36,216 nt of DNA from Bacteroidia bacterium (GCA_018058135.1 JAGPCK010000028.1:1-36216); one strand, 5' to 3'. Counted from the first letter of the stretch, positions 1-8,544 are shown. Notes: a model not told the origin generated them from the sequence alone. Numbers and translations are program-made.

Positions 1-99
1 GAATATTACCTCTCATTAACAAATGTACCGAAGGGAGTTTATGTTGTACAGATGCAAACCAGTGAAGGTTTGATTTTACAAAAGTTACTGGTAGAATAA
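1..99 (+). CDS. C-terminal end of a T9SS type A cargo protein (partial)
   Basis: The window opens inside a reading frame that ends at a TAA at 97-99. The 32 visible residues include LTNVPKGVYVVQM and end in KLLVE. This matches the last beta strands of the type A T9SS sorting domain, which typically end in G-[IV]-Y-[LV]-[VL]-x(n)-G...K-[LIV]-x-[VKL]. The family role is to target secreted proteins to the type IX secretion machinery, where the tail is removed and the protein is released or anchored. Nothing of the functional part of the protein lies in the window. A stem-loop and T-run follow directly. Confidence 0.75.
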   Translation, partial: EYYLSLTNVPKGVYVVQMQTSEGLILQKLLVE

Positions 100-104
100 C
101 AGGT

Positions 105-147
105 AGCAGGTTTTTACTTTTTATAGAACAACCTGCCTGCTTTTTTT
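105..147 (+). terminator. Rho-independent terminator after the T9SS cargo gene
   Basis: GCAGGTT (106-112) pairs with AACCTGC (130-136). An alternative pairing is AGCAGG (105-110) with CCTGCT (136-141). Either is followed by a T-run at 141-147. It lies 6 nt after the stop of the partial upstream gene and before the pirin start. Confidence 0.65.
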
Positions 148-174
148 GTTACTTCGCAAGTAATTCAAGTTCAT

Positions 175-1320
175 ATGGAAAATCAATTACCCAGAAGAAG
201 CTTTATTGCCCGCCTGAGTGCCGGTATTGCAGCTGTTGTTGCCACGCCATTGATTTCTACAGCCAAGGCTATCAAAGACAATTACCAAACCGCTTTGGAA
301 AAAGATAATCCTGTTATACGCGTAAAGCCCATGGGTTTTCAGTGGGAAACCCTCGATCCCTTTTTATTTTGTGTGCATCATGAAGATCATTTTCCGGCAG
401 GTAACGAGCAAATGGGTCCACCCGCTACTATGTTTAAAGGTCGCCACATGGGAGATGATTTTATAATCAAAGATGGCTTTAGAATGTACCACGGCAAAAC
501 AGTGCCCGGTTTTCCAGGACACCCGCACCGCGGCTTTGAAACCATTACGGTAGTGCGCAAGGGCATAGTGGATCATGCAGATTCTTTAGGAGCCGCTGGT
601 CGTTATGGCAATGGTGATGTACAATGGATGACAGCCGGCAAAGGTGTGCAACATTCGGAGATGTTTCCGCTAATTCATCAGGATAAGGACAATACCATGG
701 AACTTTTTCAGATATGGCTCAACCTGCCTAAGAAAAACAAAATGGTGGAGCCGCATTTTAAAATGCTGTGGGGAGAAGACATTCCGAAGTACAGTTACTC
801 CGATAAACAAAATCAAAAAACAGTGGTCGAAGTAATTGCCGGAACACTGGGCAATAAAAAAGCACCTGCTCCACCGCCTGATTCATGGGCTAGTGACCCG
901 AATAATCAGGTGGCAGTATGGAACATTAAAATGGCCGCAGGAGCTGATTGGGTGTTACCTAAAGCAGCTGCTGGTATTAACCGCACCATCTACTTTTATC
1001 AGGGCGAAAACCTGCAGATAGGAGATAAAAAAATTGCACCGTACCATGCTGTGGAATTAAAATCTGATCTTGATGTAGCATTGCAAAACGGGAATCAGGA
1101 GGCCAGCATCTTGTTATTGCAAGGTCGCCCCATTAATGAACATGTAATACAATACGGCCCGTTTGTGATGAATACCAAAGAAGAAATCAACCAGGCTTTT
1201 GAAGATTACCACCGCACCAAGTTTGGCGGCTGGCCTTGGACTAGATACGATCAGGTGCATCCGCGTAACAAAGGTCGCTTTGCGAAACATGCCGATGGCA
1301 GGGTAGAAGAGAAGGGGTAG
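175..1320 (+). CDS. Tat-exported pirin family protein
   Basis: This is a 381-residue pirin (bicupin) protein. The N-terminus has a twin-arginine-like signal, with PRRSFIARL at residues 6-14 followed by a hydrophobic, alanine-rich stretch. This suggests folded export, which fits a metal-loaded cupin. The pirin signature HPHRGFETIT is at 116-125 and GKGVQHSEM at 155-163. H116, H118, H160 and E162 correspond to the four iron ligands of human pirin. Some bacterial pirins have quercetin dioxygenase activity, but no substrate can be read from this sequence. About 45 N-terminal residues are additional to cytoplasmic pirins. The gene is monocistronic: a terminator lies upstream and about 100 nt separates it from the next gene. 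The start is the only ATG that retains the export signal. Confidence 0.88.
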   Translation: MENQLPRRSFIARLSAGIAAVVATPLISTAKAIKDNYQTALEKDNPVIRVKPMGFQWETLDPFLFCVHHEDHFPAGNEQMGPPATMFKGRHMGDDFIIKDGFRMYHGKTVPGFPGHPHRGFETITVVRKGIVDHADSLGAAGRYGNGDVQWMTAGKGVQHSEMFPLIHQDKDNTMELFQIWLNLPKKNKMVEPHFKMLWGEDIPKYSYSDKQNQKTVVEVIAGTLGNKKAPAPPPDSWASDPNNQVAVWNIKMAAGADWVLPKAAAGINRTIYFYQGENLQIGDKKIAPYHAVELKSDLDVALQNGNQEASILLLQGRPINEHVIQYGPFVMNTKEEINQAFEDYHRTKFGGWPWTRYDQVHPRNKGRFAKHADGRVEEKG

Positions 1321-1369
1321 GTTGCTACTTTTTACCGTCATACATGGACGTTTTTTTGCCAAAAAAAAT

Positions 1370-1377
1370 TATATTTG
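1370..1377 (+). promoter_or_regulatory. Candidate Bacteroidota -7 element for the lipoprotein gene
   Basis: TATATTTG matches the TAnnTTTG consensus exactly. It lies 49 nt upstream of the ATG at 1427 in a non-coding, A/T-rich stretch. No TTG is found at the expected distance of about 19 bp upstream, so this rests on one element only. Confidence 0.35.
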
Positions 1378-1426
1378 AACGTAAGTACTATGTCCTTTTA
1401 TAAATATTAACTTAACCTGTAAAAAC

Positions 1427-1981
1427 ATGAAAACAAAGATTCTCTCCCTACTGATTCTGGCAGTACTACCCTTTTTATCTTGTCAGAAAGACAAGGATAC
1501 TACTGCAACTCCAACATCGGCTATGTATTTCATTGAAGGAAAAGTGGATGGAGTGATGTACAGGGCTGAATACATTTGTGAATACAACGGTTGTGATATG
1601 GTAACGGGTAATTACAGCGACTTTATGGAAACGGTTACTATGCAACGTACGATGTCGAAAACCAACGATATCGGTTGGGATATTCATATTCGGGATGTTG
1701 ATCTTGATGCATTGCCTGTTCCTTCCACCATATATGCCACCAATATGTCGGGGCAGCCTTCTCTGGATTTGAGTTTTTATACCGGAGACTGGAACAGTAA
1801 TAATAACTACTTAGCTGATCCGGTTGTTTTAGGTGAAAATTCTTTTAAACTGAAGTTAACCAGCAAAACCGGAGATGTACTGGAAGGCACTTTCAGCGGA
1901 CAGTTGCGCAACGGCTCTGATACTGATCTGACCAAAACAGTTACAGAAGGAAAGTTTAAAATCAAATTGATTCGTATCTGA
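1427..1981 (+). CDS. Small hypothetical lipoprotein
   Basis: The 184-residue product starts MKTKILSLLILAVLPFLSC, a typical lipoprotein signal with the acylated cysteine at residue 19. It is followed by QKDKD, a charged linker common in Bacteroidota lipoproteins. The mature part opens with a beta-rich segment (YFIEGKVDGVMYRAEY) and contains GDVLEGTFSGQL near residue 150. Such patterns occur in small periplasmic or outer-membrane lipoproteins with an FxGxVxG beta-sandwich start. I do not recognise a functional family. It converges on the next gene (minus strand) with 7 nt between the stop codons. An 8-bp inverted repeat (CTTGTCAG at 1985-1992, CTGACAAG at 2023-2030) lies at the junction but has no T-run. 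Confidence 0.75.
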   Translation: MKTKILSLLILAVLPFLSCQKDKDTTATPTSAMYFIEGKVDGVMYRAEYICEYNGCDMVTGNYSDFMETVTMQRTMSKTNDIGWDIHIRDVDLDALPVPSTIYATNMSGQPSLDLSFYTGDWNSNNNYLADPVVLGENSFKLKLTSKTGDVLEGTFSGQLRNGSDTDLTKTVTEGKFKIKLIRI

Positions 1982-1988
1982 TAGCTTG

Positions 1989-2471
1989 TCAGAGTTTCGT
2001 ATCAGTATAGATTTTAAGCAGCCTGACAAGTTCCTCCGAAGCTATTGGTATGGTTAAAGTAAACGCACGGTTCATCAGCTCTTTTTCATAGTGTGCCTTA
2101 ATTACAACCGAAGAGGAGTCTTTGATATGCAACTGCTCTAGTAACGCAAAAGCTGCAGGTTGTATGGTTTCCATGGCATCAGCTTTAAAGAACAGGAGTA
2201 ACCCCGAAGGGTAGTATTTACTTGTAGAGGTTATAAAAATGCCCATAGTATTTACAGACAGGTCTGCGGTGAACTCAGCCGATTCTTCACCACTTTTTAA
2301 TTGTACCGTTTGTTGTTTGAAATGTTTGGTAGGGAATTGTTCGAATTGTAGACGGAACTTTTTTGCCTTGCCTGAGGTGTACACCAGATAACCCCGTTTT
2401 TTCTTGAGCATAAACAGAACAGTAAGGGCAAACAGGGCCATTAGGCCAAGCATAAATAAAAGTTCCTGCAT
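1989..2471 (-). CDS. Hypothetical membrane-anchored protein
   Basis: The 160-residue product starts at the ATG at 2471 (MQELLFMLGL). A TTG five codons upstream, at 2486, would also be in frame but is less likely. One N-terminal membrane segment (about residues 3-22) is followed by KKKRG, which predicts a cytoplasmic remainder by the positive-inside rule. The rest is a soluble mixed alpha/beta region with no motif I recognise. It lies downstream of the response regulator on the same strand, with a gap of about 90 nt containing the short stem GTTCAAT/ATTGAAC (2527-2545). It may therefore be a separate unit. No function is proposed. Confidence 0.6.
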   Translation of the reverse strand: MQELLFMLGLMALFALTVLFMLKKKRGYLVYTSGKAKKFRLQFEQFPTKHFKQQTVQLKSGEESAEFTADLSVNTMGIFITSTSKYYPSGLLLFFKADAMETIQPAAFALLEQLHIKDSSSVVIKAHYEKELMNRAFTLTIPIASEELVRLLKIYTDTKL

Positions 2472-2561
2472 CTTCTGGTGGCGCAATTACTTATTGAATT
2501 GCAGCGGTAAAAGTAAGATGAATTCAGTTCAATTAACCATTGAACTTTTGTATTACACTGG

Positions 2562-2996
2562 TTACATTTTTTCCATGTACCAGTTTAATTCTCTTTCCAT
2601 TTTTTTGAATCTGAAAATATTGGAGATGATTTGCTGCAGGCGCATGAAAGCTGTTTCGCTTTTTACTACATAATCAAAAGCCTTGTGGTGCATACAATTT
2701 ACAGCCACTTCAATTTTATCTTGTGAGGATAACATCACAACAGGTATATCAGAATTAAACTCTTTTATCTTATCCAAAGTATCTATACCGTTCATGGCAT
2801 TTTTATCTATCCCGTCCAAATGATAATCCAATATAATTATATCGGGGCATAGAGAAAGTTCCTCTAAACACTGTTCACCCGTGGGGAATGTTTTAATGCT
2901 AAAATCAGCATGTTCGAGAAAATCAATTTCCAGTGATTTCAGAAATACACTGTCGTCATCTACTAAGAAAAGACTGATCTTCTTTTTGTTGTTCAT
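2562..2996 (-). CDS. Single-domain response regulator (CheY-like)
   Basis: This 144-residue protein consists of one receiver domain. The acidic pocket is D13-D14-D15 (LVDDD). The phosphoacceptor is D57 in IIILDYH, the conserved switch Ser lies in VVMLSS, and the conserved Lys is in YVVKSE. No DNA-binding or enzymatic output domain is present; the last 25 or so residues form a charged helix. Its ATG overlaps the TGA of the hybrid kinase gene (ATGA at 2993-2996), indicating translational coupling. It is therefore the likely phosphorelay partner of that kinase, receiving phosphate from its HPt domain or competing for it. As an output-less regulator it must act through protein contacts. Both the family call and the operon link are strong; the downstream target is unknown. 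Confidence 0.88.
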   Translation of the reverse strand: MNNKKKISLFLVDDDSVFLKSLEIDFLEHADFSIKTFPTGEQCLEELSLCPDIIILDYHLDGIDKNAMNGIDTLDKIKEFNSDIPVVMLSSQDKIEVAVNCMHHKAFDYVVKSETAFMRLQQIISNIFRFKKMERELNWYMEKM

Positions 2997-5548
2997 TTTT
3001 GCGTGCTTTTAATTGAGTTGTACTCTTCTTGTAACTCCAGACAAGCCTGTGTGCAGATATTTTCCAGTTCCAAAACCAGATTTTGAATTTCATGGGCTTC
3101 TTGCTGCATATCAGCATATTCTTTTATTTTTTTGGCTTTGTTTTCATAGTCAGAACCAATACCCATAATAGAAAACGAGGGAATCATTTTATGCACAGCT
3201 GCCTGCAATAAATTCCAGTCTTTGTCTTTTAAACTTTGTTTCATGGACTCAATCAGCGGTGGGGTTTGTTCCAGGTATAAAGCAATCATCTCCATCATCA
3301 ATGCAGGATTTGACTTGGTACGTTTAGATAAATAACCCAGGTCAATGCACTTTATTTTTGAGGCTTCCATTTTTGTATCAGGGCTTTCCATCTGTTCTGT
3401 TGACGTTGTTTTTTTCACCAGTCCCACTATTTTATTATACAGTAATCTTTCATCAACAGGCTTCGCAATGTAATCATTCATTCCAACTGATTTGCATTTC
3501 GCTAAATCTACCGTGGTTACATCAGCCGTTAACGCCAGAATTGGTATTTGGGAGTTCAGAGTTTTCCTGATGTAATCCGTTGCTTCAAAACCATTCATTT
3601 CGGGCATTTGCAAGTCCATCAATATAATGTCATATGTTTTGGTAGTCAGTTTTTCGATGGCAATTTTTCCGTTGGCCGCTATGTCACACTCAAATGCAAA
3701 ATCATCTAACAGGGTTTTCATTAGCAATTGGTTGAGCACAATGTCTTCAACAACCAGTACTTTAATGTTTTTTATTTCCCTATCCATCTCCACTAATCCT
3801 GAGTCATATTCAGCAGTTTCGTTGGTTTTTTTAAAGCTAAGTATAAAGCTGAATGTAGAGCCTTTACCTACTTCACTTGTTACTTTAATACTGCCGTTTT
3901 GAGATTCTACCAGTTGTTTCACAATGGCCAAACCCAATCCTGTGCCTCCGTATAACCTGGAAGTACCGCTGGAGGCTTGTTGAAAGTTCTCAAATATTTG
4001 GGTAATTTTATCCTCCGGAATGCCAATACCGGTATCTGCAATGGCAAATTCGATGGTAACGCTATGATCATCTTCTTTCAGTAAAAGTACTTTAACACTT
4101 ATTATACCCTCTGATGTAAATTTTACCGCATTACTTACCAAGTTGAGCACAATCTGGTTTAACCTTACCGGGTCACCAACCAGTACTTCGGGTATTCTAT
4201 TATCGTACTCTTTAATCATTAATAAATTCCTCTCCTGAATTTTGGCTTCAAACAAATGCAGCATAGCTGAAACAGACGAGGCCATTTTAAAAGGAGTTTC
4301 TTCGAAAGTCATTTTACCTGCATCAACTTTGGCCAGATCAAGAATGTCATTTATCAATACAATCAAAGCATCTCCGCTTAGCTTAATGGCCACCAGATAC
4401 TCGCGTTGTTTGGCCGTGAGCACAGTTTTAAGCACTACTTTGGTAAACCCTATAATTGCATTCATAGGGGTACGTATTTCATGACTCATGTTGGAAAGAA
4501 ACTGCTGTTTTGCTTTTACCGCATCAATGGCAATCCGGGTGGAATTCTCTGCTTTTGATTTGGCATCTTCAGCAATCTCAGTGGCTAGTTCAGCAAAAAC
4601 TTTTGCTTCAACAAATTCCTTTTCAATTCTTTTTTGTTCGGTAATGTCACGTGCCACTACCACAGCACCCAGCACATTGCCAATGTCATCTTTGTATACT
4701 GAACCATTGAACAATACGTCAGTAAGTTTATGGTCTCTTATAGTAAGTGGGTAATCTGCTACAAAACCTCTGGCAAAAACCTCCTGATATACTTCGCGGG
4801 CTTTATGCGGGTCAGTGAAATAATCGAAAAAATTACTGTTAATTAGCTTTTCTCTGGGAACCCCTGTTATTTTTACAGAAGCATTGTTCATGTCGGTTAT
4901 TTTACCATCGGGGCTTATGGTAAATAAAGGATCTCTGCTGGCTTCAATAATGCTGCGGGCATAATTGGCAATGCGCAATTCAGCTGCACGCTTTTGTTTT
5001 TCTTCGTTCTGAAAGGCCAACTCGATATTAGCCAGATCCAATTCAATTTCCCGTTTTTGTTTCTCGTTATTTTGAAAGGCCAGTTCTTTGTTGGCAATTT
5101 TCAGTTCAGCAGCCCTTTTTCCTTTTTCTTCGTGTTGAAAAGCCAGTTCTTTGTTGGCCATACGTAAGTCAACGTCCCGTTTTTGTTCCGATACATCTCG
5201 GGCTATCACAATGGCTCCTGATATTTTTCCCTTGCTGTCTTTATACACAGAGCCGTTAAAAAGTACGTTGGTCTGTTTTCCTTTTTTATGCAAGAAGGTG
5301 AGAGGGTAGTTGCTTATGCGCCCGTTGGCAAATATGTTCAAATACAACTCTTCGGCTTTTTGCAGTTCAGTATAGTAGCCGGTAAAATCAGAGCCGATGA
5401 GTTGCTGATGCGTAGTTCCGGTGATGTCGGCCATGGCCTGATTGGCATCAATTATTTTGCCGTTAGTACCAATGTTTACCGCTGGGTCAAGGCTGGCTTC
5501 CATCAACCCGTTCGCGAAAAATGATTCATCGGTAAGTGTGTTTTTCAT
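2993..5548 (-). CDS. Hybrid sensor histidine kinase (PAS-PAS-HisKA-HATPase-REC-HPt)
   Basis: This is an 851-residue soluble hybrid kinase. PAS 1 spans about 15-125 and PAS 2 about 197-307; both end in the PAC-like V(I/V)ARD(V/I)(S/T)EQKR. Between them, residues 129-195 form three near-identical 21-residue coiled-coil repeats (ANKELAFQ...EKxKR..EL). HisKA carries the phosphoacceptor H356 in SNMSHEIRTP. HATPase_c shows the N-box (N473), DTGIGI (505-510) and GGTGLGLAI (534-542). The receiver domain has E601/D602, phospho-Asp D645 and K696. A C-terminal HPt domain has H786 in AAVHKM. No membrane segment is visible, so sensing is probably cytoplasmic through the PAS domains, whose ligand cannot be read. 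The gene sits 23 nt downstream of an araC-type gene and overlaps a response regulator gene by 4 nt. Confidence 0.93.
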   Translation of the reverse strand: MKNTLTDESFFANGLMEASLDPAVNIGTNGKIIDANQAMADITGTTHQQLIGSDFTGYYTELQKAEELYLNIFANGRISNYPLTFLHKKGKQTNVLFNGSVYKDSKGKISGAIVIARDVSEQKRDVDLRMANKELAFQHEEKGKRAAELKIANKELAFQNNEKQKREIELDLANIELAFQNEEKQKRAAELRIANYARSIIEASRDPLFTISPDGKITDMNNASVKITGVPREKLINSNFFDYFTDPHKAREVYQEVFARGFVADYPLTIRDHKLTDVLFNGSVYKDDIGNVLGAVVVARDITEQKRIEKEFVEAKVFAELATEIAEDAKSKAENSTRIAIDAVKAKQQFLSNMSHEIRTPMNAIIGFTKVVLKTVLTAKQREYLVAIKLSGDALIVLINDILDLAKVDAGKMTFEETPFKMASSVSAMLHLFEAKIQERNLLMIKEYDNRIPEVLVGDPVRLNQIVLNLVSNAVKFTSEGIISVKVLLLKEDDHSVTIEFAIADTGIGIPEDKITQIFENFQQASSGTSRLYGGTGLGLAIVKQLVESQNGSIKVTSEVGKGSTFSFILSFKKTNETAEYDSGLVEMDREIKNIKVLVVEDIVLNQLLMKTLLDDFAFECDIAANGKIAIEKLTTKTYDIILMDLQMPEMNGFEATDYIRKTLNSQIPILALTADVTTVDLAKCKSVGMNDYIAKPVDERLLYNKIVGLVKKTTSTEQMESPDTKMEASKIKCIDLGYLSKRTKSNPALMMEMIALYLEQTPPLIESMKQSLKDKDWNLLQAAVHKMIPSFSIMGIGSDYENKAKKIKEYADMQQEAHEIQNLVLELENICTQACLELQEEYNSIKSTQK

Positions 5549-5571
5549 TTTATTTTGAAGTGCTATGTTGG

Positions 5572-6153
5572 TTAAATTAACTCAGTCTTATTCCCTATTT
5601 CTTCAATAGGTATACGTCTGTTGTTTTTGAGCTGCTTAAACTGAGAGGGCGACAAGCCGGTCATCTTTTTAAACTGGTTTGATAAATGTGCCACACTGCT
5701 GTAATGCAGCCTGTAGGAAATCTCGGTGAGGCTCAGTTCGCCATACAACAGCAGCTCTTTTACTTTTTCGATTTTATGGTTAATGATGAATTGTTGTATG
5801 GTAATACCCTTAACCTCTGAGAATATATTGGAGAGGTAGGTGTAATCGTAATTCATTTTTTCACTGATGTAGTCGGAATAGTTGGTTTTAGGAACAATTT
5901 CACTGTGGTGAATCATCTCGGTAATAATGTTTTTTACCTTTTCAATAAGGATGGATTTTTTATCGTCCATCAAATCGAGCCCTGTGCTGTTTAATCCCGA
6001 CTTAAGCTGCTGTAGTTTTTCAGGGCCCAGATTCTCCATTATTTCTACCTCACCCAAATCAACAATAACGTAGTGCAGCCCCAGTTTCTTTAATTCTTCT
6101 TTTACCGCCAGTATGCAGCGGTTGCTTACCATGAACTTGATGTATAATTTCAA
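5572..6153 (-). CDS. AraC family regulator with HMA-like N-terminal domain
   Basis: This 193-residue transcription factor has a C-terminal AraC double HTH (about residues 85-180). It contains SLTEISYRLHYSSVAHLSNQ and FKKMTGLSPSQFK, the conserved second-helix signature. The N-terminus (MKLYIKFMVSNRCILAVKEEL...) resembles the ferredoxin-like heavy-metal-associated fold found in a Bacteroidota AraC subgroup. In my recollection those usually read MVCxRC; here the first Cys is Ser (S10-x-x-C13), so metal binding by a CxxC pair is lost or changed. The gene is first in a minus-strand operon, 23 nt before the hybrid kinase. The promoter should lie in 6154-6320. The lipase terminator at 6311-6344 insulates it from the upstream gene. 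It may control its own operon; no operator is recognisable. Confidence 0.87.
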   Translation of the reverse strand: MKLYIKFMVSNRCILAVKEELKKLGLHYVIVDLGEVEIMENLGPEKLQQLKSGLNSTGLDLMDDKKSILIEKVKNIITEMIHHSEIVPKTNYSDYISEKMNYDYTYLSNIFSEVKGITIQQFIINHKIEKVKELLLYGELSLTEISYRLHYSSVAHLSNQFKKMTGLSPSQFKQLKNNRRIPIEEIGNKTELI

Positions 6154-6310
6154 TGAGGTTCTTTTAAGAGAACGCGTAAATGTAGGTCATTACAAAAGGC
6201 AGGTGTTATACTCTACGGGTAATTACTTACATAAATCACAGATTTTTGGGTCTGTTCAGGGTTGTAGAACAGAATATCCTTACTTACAGACTTCAGGACA
6301 ACAAAATGCG

Positions 6311-6344
6311 AATAAAAAAGAAAGCGTAGGTATAACCTACGCTT
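6311..6344 (-). terminator. Strong Rho-independent terminator of the lipase gene
   Basis: A perfect 10-bp stem, AAGCGTAGGT (6322-6331) with ACCTACGCTT (6335-6344), has a 3-nt loop. Read on the minus strand it is followed by TCTTTTTTATT (complement of 6311-6321), the U-tract. It lies 57 nt beyond the lipase stop. Confidence 0.85.
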
Positions 6345-6400
6345 AATCGGGTGCAACTGCTTTGCACTTCAGGGAAACTTATAAACGGTTACCTTACTGG

Positions 6401-7303
6401 TCAGGCGGTTTCAGAAACAGGAAACTGTTGTTTAATCATGCTTTGATACGTGGTGGCGTGGTGTTGGTATAAGGCTTCGGTATCCCAAAACCAATTGCCC
6501 GTATTGAATGTTCCGGTTACAGGAATTTCACCGGTAGGCTGCGTATAGTTTTTACCTGCAGCATCTTTGAACAAATGGTACAATAAATCTTTGGTAAGCA
6601 GAACAGGATATTTGTTTTCTGAAGCATAAATACCTTCCACTTCGTTGGTTGAACCGAACAACAAAGGCGCAATATCCAATGAATTGCTTACTCTCCACTT
6701 TTGGGTGCCAACTAATCCGTTGATGTAAGCAGCGAAGTTGTTATCACCTGAGGTGAGACCCGCAAACGACACCGGAGCGCAGCTTACACCCGATAAGTTA
6801 CTGCTCAGGTAAGCGAACAAAGGAGGAGTGAGGGTGCCACCCAAACTGTGCCCTGTGATGTACAAAGAAGTAATGGCCTGAGTCTTTAAAAAATCAAGCA
6901 TTTTCTGTTTGCTGTTGGGGTCTGTCAGTTGCAGTAGAGCATTCATACCGTTCCATGCTCCGGTTGAAATGTTGGCGTTTTGCGGAGCCGAACTCACATA
7001 ATCAGTGAAAGGTTTTGTGGTGCTGATATCAAAGTCTTCTTTTAACCAGGAGGTTAAGCTCTCAGGGTCGGTACCCCTTACTACTACATAATAATCGCCT
7101 GTTCCCGGTGATTGTGCAATAAAAGCGAGGCAGTAAGGAACAAACGGAGTACTCAGTTCAGCAGGGCCCCATACTACATTAAGACTCATGTCTTGTACTT
7201 TGATTACCAGTTCACTTGGTTTTGAATACGAATAAACGCACAAATCAATTAGCATGTTGAGAAGCAGATTCTGTTGTGCAGGTGTTAAATTTGGGTTGCT
7301 CAT
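6401..7303 (-). CDS. Lipase family protein (class 3, alpha/beta hydrolase)
   Basis: This 300-residue protein has the class 3 lipase layout. VVVRGTD at 73-79 is the strand and oxyanion-side segment. GHSLGG at 151-156 is the nucleophile elbow with S153. D210 in NSLDIAPLL is the probable acid, and H281/H282 in YQHHATTY supply the catalytic histidine. The family hydrolyses acylglycerol or other ester bonds. The N-terminus (MSNPNLTPAQQNLL) has no signal peptide, so the enzyme appears cytoplasmic, which is less usual for this family. It is monocistronic: the start region faces a divergent gene at 7478, and a strong hairpin terminator follows. The substrate is not inferable. Confidence 0.85.
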   Translation of the reverse strand: MSNPNLTPAQQNLLLNMLIDLCVYSYSKPSELVIKVQDMSLNVVWGPAELSTPFVPYCLAFIAQSPGTGDYYVVVRGTDPESLTSWLKEDFDISTTKPFTDYVSSAPQNANISTGAWNGMNALLQLTDPNSKQKMLDFLKTQAITSLYITGHSLGGTLTPPLFAYLSSNLSGVSCAPVSFAGLTSGDNNFAAYINGLVGTQKWRVSNSLDIAPLLFGSTNEVEGIYASENKYPVLLTKDLLYHLFKDAAGKNYTQPTGEIPVTGTFNTGNWFWDTEALYQHHATTYQSMIKQQFPVSETA

Positions 7304-7451
7304 TTTGGTTAAAAATTAATGGTTGAATAAATAATGTTTAGCATCAAAACAAAGGTTACGCTTAAACTTTTCAACCGTATCACAGATTACAGGGTAAATG
7401 CAATATCCCTGTAAACAGCGATAGAGCAAACAAAGGAACTGAGATAAATCT

Positions 7452-7459
7452 TATATTTG
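7452..7459 (+). promoter_or_regulatory. Candidate -7 element for the gene at 7478
   Basis: TATATTTG is an exact TAnnTTTG match, 18 nt upstream of the ATG at 7478. The -33 region has no clear TTG. Confidence 0.4.
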
Positions 7460-7477
7460 TTTTGTTAAGAAGCCACT

Positions 7478-8014
7478 ATGTATTCACTAAAACCTGTTTT
7501 GTTTTTCTGTTTATTATTTGCGTTTTCGCGCTTCGGATATGCACAGTTTGAAGTTTTCCCTGCCTGTAAAATAACTCACCCCGATACGTTATCAGAAGTT
7601 AAAACCCCCTTTACCCTGCGGAGTGTTACTTTTAAAGAAAATCCTTTTCAGCATTTCTACATAGACGGACATAAAGCAAATATCTGGAGTATACAAAAAG
7701 TAGTTTATAGGTGCCCGGAAAACCGATTCAGGCTGGTTGACTCAACTCAAGTATATATCGTATACAAATGGCAACTTATAAAGGCAGGAAAAGATTCTTT
7801 CACATTTTCTGTGCAATACACAGACAGCACCCATTCGACACATACTGACAAAAACTACGATATATTAACCTCGGAAGTGAAGCTTGCCCGACAGGATATA
7901 GCAGGAGTAGTCTGTTGGCCGGTGTTGGATAAGAAAATCCGTAAAAAGATGCTATGGCCCAATATTATGATCGGGGTTATTTCCTTAGCGATTGTTCTGT
8001 TACTAGTTCGCTGA
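7478..8014 (+). CDS. Hypothetical exported protein with C-terminal membrane anchor
   Basis: This 178-residue protein starts with a signal peptide (MYSLKPVLFFCLLFAFSRFGYAQ, probable cleavage before Q23). It ends with one hydrophobic helix (about residues 158-176) preceded by the basic patch KKIRKK. This predicts a periplasmic domain of about 130 residues tethered to the inner membrane with a very short tail. The soluble part is beta-rich (YIVYKWQLI, SFTFSVQY) with cysteines at C30, C79 and C145. I do not recognise the family. It is divergent from the lipase and converges on the next gene with 2 nt between the stop codons. Confidence 0.65.
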   Translation: MYSLKPVLFFCLLFAFSRFGYAQFEVFPACKITHPDTLSEVKTPFTLRSVTFKENPFQHFYIDGHKANIWSIQKVVYRCPENRFRLVDSTQVYIVYKWQLIKAGKDSFTFSVQYTDSTHSTHTDKNYDILTSEVKLARQDIAGVVCWPVLDKKIRKKMLWPNIMIGVISLAIVLLLVR

Positions 8015-8016
8015 AT

Positions 8017-8544
8017 TTATTTCACCACCCGCCACTCCACCTGAATGGGGTTGGGGGCAAGTTTTGCTGCAATGTTCCAGAGTATGTCGTGGTGGTAACT
8101 GAAACGGTCGCTTTCCACTATGTCATCGTAAGTGCTCTGTTGAGCTGATATATACTGCACCATGGATGTGTTCTCTGAAAATTCGTCCATAAACTGCGCA
8201 ATGCCGATGACCTGTCCGTCAAGAACAGCCGCATAACGGGAATGAATGCCATCATGGTCGTAGTTGAGGGTAAAGCCGGTGCATCCCTGATTAGGAAAAA
8301 GGGGGAGGATGTTGCTTTGTACGTAGTCATTATCCCACTGCCTTATCTCTTCTATCTTCGTAAAGAGTTGGTGTTGTACTGGGACTATCACCATGCTTAC
8401 GGGTGTCACAACCGGAAAACCTCCCTCTGTTGCTGTAATCTTTTCAATGGTAATACGTGCTTCACCTGTTCCCGGTGAATTGTAGGTTATCACCACCGTG
8501 GCTTTCCAGCCTTTTTCACAATTGATGTCGTATGCTCTTACCAT
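8017..8544 (-). CDS. Hypothetical protein, unrecognised
   Basis: The product has 175 residues, no signal peptide and no membrane segment, so it is probably cytoplasmic. The N-terminal half (MVRAYDINCEKGWKATVVIT) looks like a beta-rich domain. Around residue 110, YAAVLDGQVIGIAQFMDE resembles a generic beta-hairpin. No catalytic motif is apparent. It ends WRVVK and converges on the preceding gene. A near-consensus -7 element (TTACTTTG) lies 4 nt before the ATG, a geometry shared with two other genes in this window. Codon use looks like its neighbours, so it is probably a real native gene of unknown role. Confidence 0.6.
   Translation of the reverse strand: MVRAYDINCEKGWKATVVITYNSPGTGEARITIEKITATEGGFPVVTPVSMVIVPVQHQLFTKIEEIRQWDNDYVQSNILPLFPNQGCTGFTLNYDHDGIHSRYAAVLDGQVIGIAQFMDEFSENTSMVQYISAQQSTYDDIVESDRFSYHHDILWNIAAKLAPNPIQVEWRVVK

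Noticed and set aside
1336..1357. Intrinsic terminator after the pirin gene
   Set aside because: Only a 4-bp stem (CGTC/GACG) precedes the T-run at 1351-1357; too weak to call.
2527..2549. Terminator between the response regulator and the gene at 1989
   Set aside because: A 7-bp stem exists but the short T-run is on the plus strand, the wrong side for the minus-strand operon.
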